This document shows, piece after piece, positions 8,907 to 20,200 of a DNA stretch of 64,000 nt (within the stretch, counting starts at the first letter, position 1; every line of letters begins with the position of its first letter). The notes under the pieces were generated by a model. The model saw nothing but the letters and a program-made list of their open reading frames with translations, was not told where the DNA came from and searched no databases. The stretch spans positions 1-64,000 of the forward strand of contig LLCB01000152.1 of NCBI GenBank assembly GCA_001414345.1. The letters are read 5' to 3'. The position numbers were made by a program, and so were the translations under genes. Source of the DNA: Hymenoscyphus infarciens (taxonomy: Eukaryota; Ascomycota; Leotiomycetes; Helotiales; Helotiaceae).

Positions 8907-11578
8907 ATGGCACGATATAGCTGGATGGTGCCTTCGAACGAATCTAGCCAACTTTCACTGGATGACACCAGTGAGTATTCACAGTCAGCATCAAGACAGC
9001 CTCTGACCGAATCTCACGGCAATTCCCAACTCCATTCTTTTGCTCCTGTAGGTTTATATCATGATAATAAGGACTACCAGCAACAAACGGAGGGGCATAC
9101 TGTAGACCATTTCGAAGTTGACACAGAGATCCCCTGCAACGAATGCGAGCCATGTCTTGCGGGCAGGTACAACTGTTGCGAGAAGGGCCAACTTCTGTCC
9201 ACGCCGGGGGTTTCCAATTTGGGTAGATATGCAAATCCCCTCTGTCCTACCCCTACGGTTCCATCGTTGCCTCCCAATCCATGTTTAGCACAGACGTGGG
9301 AACAGCGACGGGAAAGGCATCGGAGAAGAAGAGAGCGAAGTTACCAACGAAATCCTATAGTGGAATCCCAACACTATCAGGCATACCGAGCTCGTCAAGT
9401 ACGTGATGGAAACAATAAAGAAGCAAAGTGGCCACACCAACTTGAAATGGCATTTCTAGATGGTAAGTGGGAGTACCTCTCTGCTCTCGCTAGTGGCTAA
9501 CAACTCCAGCGTTGCTCTATATTCCTTTTATGGGCAGACGGAAGTTTTCTTACCAGGGCAAACCTCATGGGCGAAACGAATTGATCAAAGAGTATCTGTG
9601 GATTTCATACTTGGAAAGCCTCGCCCCAGGAGAAGTACCGGATGAATCTATGAGGCGTTCCAGGAAGCAGGTCTCCAGCCATATACAGGTTCTCAAGGCC
9701 TTCTTCAAAGGCCACCCTGCACGTAAGCTCAATTTCAAGTTACCCTCTTAGCAAAGCTGATGGGTACCAGATCGTCAGCTTTTCCCAGAGTCCAAGGATC
9801 GCAAGAATGGCTTTCAGGATTCCTTCAAAAATGATCCGTGTCTAAAAGCTCTCTCAGAGGGTAGACTACCCGGAAAACGATACGACGACTATGACGAAAT
9901 CACTCCCCATTCATCTGTCATGCCGGCACTCTTCTGGCTATTAATTACATCAGGTCCTATTCCGGCTGGCACGGATGGCGGCGAACAGGACCTATGCCGT
10001 GCTGGAATTGTGTTCCACAAATACACCACCTTCCACAATCAACGACCCCGTGATTCCATAGAATCGCTCACTAATTGGCGGCAACGCTACCCATACTTTG
10101 AGAACATTTACACGGCGACATCTTTACGATCATCATTACCCTGCGATGTAATTCAAATGGACGTATCGCTTTCACTAATGTCCATGCATCCCCCAAAAGG
10201 TTCTGAGCTTGTTTCCAGAACCGAAATGTCAATCCCAGGAAACAATCGCAATCCTGACCACAATATCTGGCAAATTGTCACCACCCTTTCCAAACCTCGG
10301 GCCTTATGTAGAGATCCAGCCTTTGACCCGCCGACAGAGAGGAATGTATCCCCGCTCCACGTCCTCTCTTCGTCGCCTCAAGAAACACGCTTGAAGTCTC
10401 CATTTCCCGCAATGCCATGGGCACAGGCGTTCACTGCTCTCACAGACATTGCTCTTGATCCAACTTCCTCGTCACCAGAAACTACGCGAGCACTTTTGAA
10501 TGAAGTTTCTATGTTTCAAGAAGTTCAATCTACTGTTGGATCTGGAGTACCTTGGGTGACACGTGCGATCATCCTATGGACCTTTCGCCAATCTCGAGAA
10601 GGAGAGTCAGGCTCGACTACTTGGCGATACCTTGATTGTCAAGGTTTAGCACGGCGGAAATGCATGTCTCCCGACCCAGGTCAGACGCAACGTTTGAATG
10701 CTCTTATGAGCCAGAACTTTAACTCGTTTATCGAGAATACCCACGATCTTAATCAGCAGCAACAAAACATCTTAGATCCTTTTATTCAACATCATAATAC
10801 TGGCCTCGTCACTCCGCCGGCCACTGCGGGCCTCAATTCGCCATTTGGGTCACAGCACCCGAGTTTTACTCTCGAGGCCTATTCACAACCCCATGGACAG
10901 AATGGGTTCGATATACCATCTGAGAACCTTTCTTTCGCCTCTGCCACCACTATGGATAGTGAGAGTACATTGGTCGGGTCTGAGAGCGTAAATATTGATA
11001 GCTTTCTCGCGAACAATGGACTACCAGGTTTTGATGGCTCTCAGCTCTCACATCATGGCAACACTTGGAGCGTCACGGAGAGTTTCGACCACGATCAATC
11101 TTGGAATTATGCTCATCTACCTACTAATGAAACGCCGCAGCTAGAGTGCTGGCAAGATCTTGGTGATGATGCACGGCATAGCCAAGGAAATATGGATATC
11201 GAAGAAGGTCACGAATGGAGTCGGGTCACCGAAGGGGGTGTTGTTGAAAGGGTCAAGGAACTTGAATGGGTTGTCGAGGCCCCTGGTACTGCTGAAGCAG
11301 ATGCAGGTTGGCCCGACCATCAGAATCAAGTTGGAAATGACCATGGCCAGGGCGGTGATGAATGTCAAGATCAGGAAGATGATAATAATGGAGGGGTTGA
11401 GGAATGGGACGAGATTCACGACACACAGGAGCACGATGTTATGGATGGTGTGGGAAGAGCCAATAACGATGGTTTCGACGATGTACCAGTCTTGAAGCAT
11501 GAAGACTCGATCGGTGCCGGGTGGGAGAATGTGGAGGTGGATGACTTCGATTACTCGAGGTTGGAGGAGCTGAAGTGA
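8907..11578 (+). CDS. TEA/ATTS-domain transcription factor (AbaA/Tec1 family) with an N-terminal Cys lobe
   Basis: Three exons (8907-9462, 9510-9722, 9771-11578) encode 858 residues. Introns are 47 and 48 bp, with GTAAGT and GTAAGC donors; the first has a CTAAC branch site. The TEA domain spans about residues 172-255: [13 protein letters not shown] (helix 1), [17 protein letters not shown] (helix 2), [15 protein letters not shown] (recognition helix). Before it is a basic stretch, [11 protein letters not shown] (about 134-144). After it come [10 protein letters not shown], a conserved middle region ([28 protein letters not shown]), a Gln/Asn-rich part and an acidic tail, a plausible activation domain. 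TEA factors of this group (AbaA, Tec1) bind CATTCY and control conidiation or filamentation. Residues 77-91 match the CX2CX2CX7C zinc lobe of medium-chain dehydrogenases, which is unexpected. It might instead be a nearby relic read in frame if the true start lies further down. Confidence 0.88.
9111..9234 (+). other. Dehydrogenase-like structural-zinc segment inside the TEA-factor first exon
   Basis: Residues about 69-109 of the TEA protein contain [17 protein letters not shown] followed by [11 protein letters not shown]. In sorbitol/xylitol/arabinitol dehydrogenases the structural zinc is held by CX2CX2CX7C within a stretch of the form PCxxCxxCLxGRYNxC. Spacing here is Cys77, Cys80, Cys83 and Cys91, with GRYN in place. 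The catalytic zinc site and the nucleotide fold are absent, so this is only a fragment. The segment is open and in frame with the TEA domain. Confidence 0.6.
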
Positions 11579-11891
11579 CTTGTCTGCACCCTCAGACCAA
11601 CTTGTATTATTTATACACTGGTGGATTGAAGTCTCGAAGAGGTGTGTGTCAGTTTCTATTCTTTCTTTTAGGGCTTCTGTATGATTGTACTTTGGGATGA
11701 GGTGTACCGCATGTGTAAGCATCCTTAACCATTACTATTTTGTAGGACACATGGTAGTTGGGTCCTCTAGGAGCCCCTAGAAACTAATTGACTTTTCTTG
11801 GATTTCGATGTTGGTCACAGTCATGTTTCCATCATTCATCGCGTCTTCGTTCTCTTGTTTGTTTATCAAGTGTGATCACAATGGAATGATA

Positions 11892-11957
11892 CCCCCCCCC
11901 CCCCCCGGGNTGTTTCTAAAGTGTGAACACCATGAGATTCTCCCCCCCCCCCCCCCC
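11892..11957. repeat. Two C15-C16 homopolymers followed by GGG, with an N between them
   Basis: C15 at 11892-11906 is followed by GGG and an N at 11910. C16 at 11942-11957 is followed by GGGAGAAT. The flanks (AAGTGTGATCACAATG before the first, AAGTGTGAACACCATG before the second) are similar, so this is a diverged tandem repeat of about 51 bp. The N marks an uncertain assembly at this spot. Confidence 0.8.
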
Positions 11958-12450
11958 GGGAGAATGTTGGCAGTTGGGCACAGTAAGTTGCTTCTGATGT
12001 ATCACCTTCCCAGCATCACCATCAACCGTCAATATCCGCAGTAACAAAATCCGATGTCATTTCGCAATCGATGGTCTCCCAGAGCTCCGGGGGGGAGCAA
12101 AGTGGTGTTCTCGCCCCGCCTCCCTCACATCAACGTTGGGCTTACCCCTCCTTCGACCCATACACTTTTCGCCCTCCCCTTTACGCAAGGGGTGCATGTT
12201 CGCCTAAGCCCCCTCCCAAAAATGGGAATTCTGATCCTTTTAGACGCAGGGGAAGGGACAAATGGTATTGTCTGAATATTGGGATCGTGCAGGATACTTC
12301 TTAGTAGGTACTCTCGATGTACCTAGGTGGAAGTGGGGGTATGGGGTGGTGACCGAATCTCCAACAAATCAAACTCGCGGTGTGAAAATCACCATATCCG
12401 CAACCGCGCCACAAAGGACCCGGGGGTTTGGCTTTTGTGATGTGATGAAG

Positions 12451-12561
12451 TTATGCTTGTGTCACAGGTTCTTTTTGGGGAGGTGGTGGTTGGCCGGGCT
12501 TATTCTTGGTGATGTGATGGTGAGGGGGTCTTTTGGAGGCAGCCAAAGAGGGTTTTGTCAT
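12451..12561 (-). CDS. Very small open frame of unknown meaning (36 aa)
   Basis: A minus-strand frame from ATG at 12561 to TAA at 12451 reads a basic, Pro/His-rich peptide starting MTKPSLAASKRPPHHH. Its composition is more protein-like than the other frames in this GC-rich patch. It matches no family I know, and no splice partner is obvious. It may be a chance frame. Confidence 0.15.
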   Translation of the reverse strand: MTKPSLAASKRPPHHHITKNKPGQPPPPQKEPVTQA

Positions 12562-12989
12562 GGTGCTTTCACATCTGCCATCCCCATGACATGCTTTCGA
12601 AGAGAGGTTGGTGAGTTTTGGGGGTTGTCTTTACCGGTGGTTCCGATGCCTACCTGTTTTACGGAGCAGTTGGCAGTAGATGAAGGAGAGTAGACAAGGT
12701 GTAGCTTTCCCTACAACACCTCTGAGGTACTTGAGGATAGTCCCTATTATCTTTGGACAAAGCTCAGAGATTTTTAATTATTATTATCATTTTTAATTTT
12801 TTGAAGAACTGTTCCCAACAATGATAATCAAACGATGGGAAGGGAAAAAGAAGGACTGAAAGAAAGTCATTTCTCCGATTTTTTATCTAATTTATAGTTG
12901 GACTTTACTTCGATGGGTGTTAGAAGTGAAATACCACGCGTGTTTTAGCGTTTAATGCAGCGTTTTAGATTTCCTCGCCTAAACGATCC

Positions 12990-13508
12990 TAGGCATCAGG
13001 ATAAGGAAGGATACCCTCTCTCTTTAGAATATGATAGACAAGTTATGATAGGAAAGGAAGAACAATTATAAAAGAAGGATTAGAGTAGCTAAGAAGGTTA
13101 AAAAGAGGGGCTAGGAAGAGAGAGAAGAGTAAGCAGTATAGGATAGAAGTGGCTAGATAGAGAAGAGTACTCCTAAATAAAGTAGGTTTATTTAAAAGAG
13201 AGCGATAGTGCTAAATACGGAACTCCTCTTATAAACTAACCTACTTTATCTCTTATAAACCGACCTACTTTACCTCTTATTAATCTACTTTATACACTTC
13301 TATAAGATAATATATAAACCTTTCTATTCTTCTCGCTAGATATAGAAAGGAAATTAGCCTTATATAGAAGTAGAAGAGATAGGCGTGTTAAAAGTATAGA
13401 ATTAGAAGAGATAGGTATATTAAAGGCTAGAGATAGAATATAATAGACTAGAAGCGCTTAAAAGAGAGGATATAATAAGAAAGAATAGCTTTAAAAGTAA
13501 GGAAAGGC
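12990..13508. repeat. RIP-degraded flank before LTR element B1
   Basis: This stretch is AT-rich and CA/TG-poor with no open frame. It continues at 23,812 after element B1 is removed, since the TSD AAGGC marks both edges. Around 13,229-13,300 a unit of about 24 bp (core CTTATAAACYRACCTACTTTA) occurs three times, with decay in the last copy. The host sequence is an older, unclassified repeat. Confidence 0.6.
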
Positions 13509-14003
13509 TATAACAGCACGAAATACACACAACTATAGTAGAGGCATATAGGAGTGCGTATAGTAGAATAACGTATATAGATACTAGACACTAATATAGA
13601 AGAAAATAATAACTATCTCTCTTTTATACTAAACATAAACGTCTATATATAAGAGTTTGAAAGCTTTTAAGTTCTAATAATAATAATAACTAAGCCTTAT
13701 CTAATATAGCTAATACTAAATAGTAAGAGCTGAAAAGCTAAATATATAACCTCTGATCTTTTAGAAAGCTAAATATATAATATTTGAATCTTAATCTCTT
13801 TTATATATGAATATTAGATATTAATACCTTTAGTACTTTGCTTATATAAGTATTAGTTATTCGTAATCTTAGCCCTAGAGATATTAGAGGTATTAGTACT
13901 ACTTAGAGGTATTAGTAGTTTTATAAATACTAATAATTTAGAATAGTATTATTATATAATAATCTAGCTATTATATAATAATCTAGGATAGCGTACTATT
14001 ATA
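13509..14003 (-). repeat. Left LTR of element B1
   Basis: This 495-bp copy pairs with 23317-23811; differences are mostly C/T and G/A transitions as expected from RIP. It keeps the motif AGCACGAAATA near its outer edge, shared with the LTRs of elements A and C. Confidence 0.8.
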
Positions 14004-15710
14004 TCCTCTCTTCTTTAAAAAGACTTATCTCGAGTCTTCGGTTATTAATTAGTATAGTATTAGGTTAATTAGAGTATTATTTATCTCTTTATTATAAAGA
14101 ATATAATTTATCTACTATTATAGTATATAGTAGTTAGAGTGAGATCAGTAGCTAGTAATATTATTATTTAAGAGCTAATTACTTTTTATTTACTACTATC
14201 TATATAATAATAGGATATGAATAGAAGAGAGGCTAATAATTAGCTATTAGGTAGAAAGCAGTATACTACTATAGAGTTATTATATTCTTACTATTATTAT
14301 ATATTATAATAGTAATTATTAAGTAATAAATAATAATTATAAAGTAATAGCTATTATTATAAGTAGTATATTAGTAGGTGACTTTTCTCTAATTCTAACT
14401 TCTCTTCTTCTTTTCTTTTTATCTAAATAATATAAATAATAAGAATACCTTCTAATTAGGTATATTCTTATATACTAACTTATCTTCTAGAATATATATA
14501 TATATTATATATATATATATAAAAGTAAGTTCTTCTCTTCTTAATTAGACCTAATTTAGAGCTAATCTAATATAGTAAAATGCCTCTTCTATGTTCTCCT
14601 AGTATACTTCTAGCTACCTACTAAGTCTACTATATTTAGTGCTTTTAAGTAAAATCTCGGAATAGAGATTATATATACGCTTTTAAGAAGCTGAAGTCGA
14701 AGAAGTATAAGTACTATGTTAAGTAGAATATTATATATATCCTAGTAAATTTAATCTTAAATGTATATTAAATTCGTTCTAACTTAAGTAGTTATTATAG
14801 TTTATTAGAAAGGAGTTTAGTAAGCTTAAGAGTAAGAAGGAGAAGAGAGAGGTTAAGAAGGCTACTAAGGCCTTAGATAAGGTATTAGTTGTTACTAGTA
14901 TAGAGGTATTAAAGAATAGTTTAGAGATATAGTTTACCTTTCTAGAAGAGACTTAGGTGCTTTGTACTAAGGTTGCTATAAGTACCTCTTACTTATTAGA
15001 GCGGTTTTAGTTACTAATATTTAATAGTCCTTATATTATACTATAGAGAGTAGGACCTCTATTTAAACCTAGGTTCAAGTCTTCTTTAAAGCTTATCTAA
15101 AGAGTTTATAAGCGTCTTTTCTAAAGCTAGTTATAGGAGGTTGCTAAGATAAGAAGCGTGCTTATAAGAAGGAGGTAGAGAAAGAGTTAATTTAGGCTCC
15201 TTATACTTAGGAGAGTAGAGAGGAGGATAATAAGTTAGAGGAAGGAGAGGCTATAGCTTAGAGAGAGTTAGTAGGCTCTATTTTAGTAGTAACTTAGTCT
15301 TAGTTCTTTACTTTATTAATTTTGAATATTCCTACTAGTTAGTATTTTATCTTAGGTTTTTATTATAAGTTCTTTATTAAGAGTAACTAGAATTAGAGAG
15401 TATTTAATAAAGTTTTATAAATTAACTCTTTTACTTAATTCTTATCTAATTCTTATATATTAAGCTATTTAGAGAGATGTTAGAGTAGTCTTAGCTCTTC
15501 TAGATATTTAGTAAAAAAGTCTCTTAAATAATATAGTAAACCTTGAAAATTATTTATAAGATACTAAGTAGAATCTGAATTATATCTAACCTAGTTCGTA
15601 GATATTTATAAAAGAGACTTTATTTCTAATTCTTTAATATTAAAGTATAAGTATTCGCGTTTGCTAAAAGAGTATAGTCTAATCCTATCTAGTAGATTAG
15701 AAAAAGTAAA

Positions 15711-15746
15711 AAGTTTAAAAAGTTTAAAAAGTTTAAAAAGTTTAAA
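15711..15746. repeat. Short tandem repeat AAAAAGTTT in element B1
   Basis: Four consecutive copies of a 9-bp unit (AAAAAGTTT) occur in the internal part of B1. The homologous place in element A (about 47,925-47,960) has only degenerate copies, so this is a local expansion. Its length suggests slippage. Confidence 0.7.
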
Positions 15747-17288
15747 GTAGAGATAGAGACGAATTTAGAATAGAGTTAGAAGTAAATGTTAAGAGGTAAT
15801 ATTATTAGTAATAGTAATAACTTAATTAAGAGCTTACTTTAAGAGTATATTAATTTATATCTAATTTAAATTTAAATAAAATATTTAATATACTAGATAT
15901 AAAAGAAAGTAAGTTTATCTGAACTTAAGTCGGCGAGGACTTAGAGTGAAGTTAGAAACGAAAAGTTAATAATATTATAGATAGTAATAACTTAGCTAAG
16001 AGGTTACTATCCTTTTAAGAGCGTACTATTTTATATCTAAGTTGAATTTAGATGAAAAAAGAACTTCTAGCTTTACTAGAAGTAAAAGAAAGTAAGAAAG
16101 TAATAATTATAAGACTCTATACTAGAGTCAGTAGCGTTTTAGCTAGTTAAATATAAAGTTATTACTAAAGTTTATTAAATTATCTAAGTATCTAGAGATA
16201 ATAAAAGAGATAGTTTCAGCTAGTTAAAATAAAAGAGTTATTATTAAATATTATTAAAGTTTAAAATTATTATCTAAAGTCTAGGATAATAAGAGAAGAG
16301 GCAGTTTTAGCTAGTTAAATAAGCTTAATACTGAAGTTTAAAAAAGAGTATAGTTTTAAGTATAACATTTATTAGTACTATTATAGAAACTATATTACTT
16401 AGGCTTATAAGCCGCCTTATTCTCTTTAGAGTACTTAAGAACTTATTTATCTTCTAATTCTAATTCCACTTCTAAAATAGAGAACGATTCGCTGTCGTAT
16501 TATAAGGAGTTTAGAGCTAGATAGAGAGGTATTCTAAACCGTAGTGCTAATATCTTATAACTTAGCGTTTTAGCAGATCTTCTTATTTATAGCTAAAAGA
16601 TTATTTACTATCTTAGCGAAGTTATAATTCTAGTATCTCTTAAGAGTAGTAGACGCGTTTTAGAGCTAAGATATAATCTTATTTTATTCTATATATAAAA
16701 GAACTCTTCTAATTCTAGTATCTCTCTAAGTATAGCTATACTTGAAAAGTAACCTTTTAAAGTTAGTAAAAGTTTCTTTAATATATTCTTCTTCTAATTC
16801 CACTTCTTTCTCTTTTAACTTCTATCTCTTTTAACCTTTATACTAGTAGAGACTTAGTCTATAACTATAGTTTTTTTTTTTTTTTTTTTTTTAAATATTC
16901 GCTAGTAGAGGTTCGAGAGAAGTTTAGAGTAGAGTTAGATAATATTCGGTTGAGAAATAGTGATAACTTAGCTAAGAGCTCGCTTCTAAGTTTTATTCTA
17001 ATAGAAAGCGTATTTTAATTAATTTATATCTGATTTAAGAGTTAGAAAGTAGTAGGAAAGTATTAGAGATAGAGGCTTATAAGTAAAAGAGGTTTAAACG
17101 TAGGCTTTAAAAAGTAAAGAAGGGATTAAACGAAGGTTTAAAAGAGAGTTAGATTAGTAAGAGTTTAGAGGCGAAGTGTTTTTTAAGTTATTAACTTTAT
17201 AGTTTACTTATAATTATATCTATCTTGTCTAACTAATTGTTTTATTCTTTATTTTTATACTACTATCTCGTTAATATATTATCTATAT

Positions 17289-20200
17289 AAAAAACTTTTT
17301 TAGAATTAACAAAGTAACTCTAAAAGCCTTGAAATATGTTTAGACGATTATTAGATAGTCTAGAAAGAGACTAAAGTACTCTACGATTATGTTAAATAAT
17401 TATAGTAGTAGTAGTAGTAGGAAAAAGAGAGGCTTATAGAGAGCCTCTATTCCCCTCTCTAGAGTACTAGTAACTAATAAAGATAGTATAATAAACTAAG
17501 GAGAGTAGAGTATAAGAGGATAGAAGGGAGTATTAGACTACGTAGACGTAATAGAGAAGGGTCTAATCTAAATAATACTCGACTTAGTAATAGAGGAGAG
17601 AGGTATTAAAGTAATTATTAAAGTAGTAGAAAAAGTGCTTAAGTATAGAAGAACTAGAAAAAGAGAGGATAATATAATTATATATAGAATTCTAAGAGAG
17701 GAGCTTACTATTATAGTTAAGAGAATAGGAGGAATAAAGAAGCGTAGTCTAATATAGGTAAAGAGAGCTAGAACTAAGAGACTATAGAGAGAGGTAGTAA
17801 CTATACTATAAAGGGAATATATAGTACTAGCTAAATATATAAGAGAGATTATAGTCTAAGTAATAGAGATAGATAAAGAGAAGGATAAGCTATTACTAAA
17901 AGAGGTAATTAGAGCTATAAATATAGGCGAATACGAGATAGGTATAATAGTAGCTTAAAAGCTTTAGAGTAAGGATATTATAATAAGGTTTAAAGAAGAG
18001 AAGTAGATAGGATATATATAAGATAATAGCTAGGTAAAGAAGGTATTTAAATAAGGAATAGTAATAGTAGTAAGAACGTTAGTAGTATTTATAAAAAGAG
18101 CTTTAGTAAATATACTTAAGAATAAGATAAGGAGTATATTATAAAGTATCTCTTAAGCTTCTAGTATAAGAATACTAAAGATTATATAATAAGGAAATAG
18201 ATATAGAAAGCGTTAAGAATAGAAGGGACTAGCTTAAAGGAACTATATCTTTAAAGTAGTAATAATAAAGGAAGTAAAGAGGCTATATATAAAAGGAATA
18301 CTATAAAAGGTATAATACTTCTTATATAAAAGATACGTTTTAGAGGTAGTAGTATAAAGGTGTTATAAGTGCTAAAAGTAGAGGTATATAATATACTTCT
18401 ATAAATAAGATAAGAGGTACACCTAGTATATATATAAGAAGTATAAAGAGAGTAAGAAAGAGTACTCTAGTAAGAAGGATCTAAAAGAATACCTAGTAAA
18501 GTATAGGAATTATAGAGGAAGATACCTAGTATTTATAAAGGAGTATTATATAGAGGAGTAATATTATAAATAAGTAAGAGAATAATATCTTAATAAGATA
18601 ACTATATTTATAAATCTATAAAGACTCTTAAAGAAGAGTAAGATAAAGATATCTTACTTATTTACCTTTAGCTAGAAAGAGAGCTTATAAAGCTTAAGAA
18701 AGAGGTAAAGATAAGGATCTATACTAGAGAGGCTAATAGATATAAATAAAGTAGGATATATAAATAGTAGTAACTTAATCTAGTTTCTAGAAAGGCTAAG
18801 AAGCTCTTTTAGTATAATAAGAGATCTAAATAAGGAAGAAATAGAAGTAATCTAAACTCTATCTATAAGACTATTATAAGTATAATAGTACTATACTAGA
18901 ATATAAGAAAGATACTAGAAGCTCTTAATATAGCTTTAAATTATAAAGAGGAATATAATATATTAATAATCTAAGAACTAGTATAAAATAGTATAAGAGA
19001 CTCTTTTAGCTACTTCTTAAGCTTAAGATATAATATAATCTAGTTAGATAGAGTAGTAGTACTCTTTATATATAAAAGACACTTAAAAGTAAGCTAGATA
19101 TATATTATAAGTAAGAACTAGGTAAGTATAATAATAGAAGAGAGAGTAGATAAGATAATAGTCTACTTAGTTTATAACTTATAAATAGAGTAGATACTAA
19201 TTAAGAATATACTCTAGTAAGTAAGACTAAGAAGAGCACTTATAATAGATAATCTAAATACTTACTACCTCTTATAGAATATATATAAGAGATATAATAG
19301 AAACGTAGACCTCGTTCTTAAACTTACTATACTATAGATATTAGAGAGGGATATACTCTATAATAAAGCTATATAGAGAAGAGAGAGCTCTTATAACTCT
19401 ATAATTAACCTTACCTTCTCTACTAAGAACATAGTAACCTAGTAAAGGTCTTTAAACCTACTAGGATTAGACTATATAGCTTAACTCCTTATAATAAAAG
19501 TAGAAGAAGAGGGAAAGGTACTATAGACGCCTAGATTTAGCTAAAGACTAATAGATAAGATCTTAGTTAAAGTAGAAGCTTCTTACTTAGAAATACTTAT
19601 AATTTAAAATATATAAAAACTTAAGAGAGTAGTATAAAGACTTATAGAGAATCTTTAAAAAATAGTAAAGGCTTTAACGCTACTCTAGAAGCTAGATAAA
19701 GAGAGAGTATAGTCTTAGTAGAATATAGAAGTTAAAGAAGTATTAAAGAAGGTAAAGAGATATAAAAGGACTTAGAAGAAGTATTAAATAAAGAGCTTAA
19801 AGTAATAGCTTAATAATACTTTTTAAGAACTTTAAATAGTTAGTAGAAAGATAAAGATAAAGAGCTAAAGGGAGGTACTAGTAGAGATAGTAAAGGATAA
19901 AAGGAAACTCTAGATACTTAAGAAGTAAGTATACCTTAAAAGATATATAAGACTAGAAGTACTAGTACTACTAATACTTATATTACTTAATAGAATAAAA
20001 GGTAAGACCTACTAAGAGAAGGCTTATATTCTTATAGAAAAGTTCTTTCTAGAGTTAATAGCTAACTACTTAAGCGTTTCTAATAGAGACTAGAATACTA
20101 AGAGCTTCTCTAAGAGGCACTTAGTAAGCTAATATATAACTAAGAAGTATATTAAGATAGCTATAAGATTAGTACTATAGAAAGCGCTAAGATTTAATAT

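Larger units (their letters stand above)
11579..12990. other. Intergenic region between the TEA gene and the RIP block, with poly-C tracts
   Basis: This stretch is GC-normal to GC-rich. It includes the TEA-gene 3' end, two long C homopolymers with an unresolved base, and a C/G-rich segment (12,060-12,700) where open frames exist on both strands but show no family motif. An AT-rich patch of TTATTATTATC type lies near 12,775. The compositional switch to the RIP block occurs near 12,990-13,020. Confidence 0.5.

Noticed and set aside
12054..12693. Three plus-strand open frames of 73-143 codons
   Set aside because: They lie in GC-rich simple sequence, have skewed Pro/Gly/Arg composition, and show no domain or splice partner.
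16869..16892. Long T homopolymer as a LINE poly-A tail on the minus strand
   Set aside because: It lies inside B1 without a target duplication or LINE sequence next to it; slippage in AT-rich DNA is enough.
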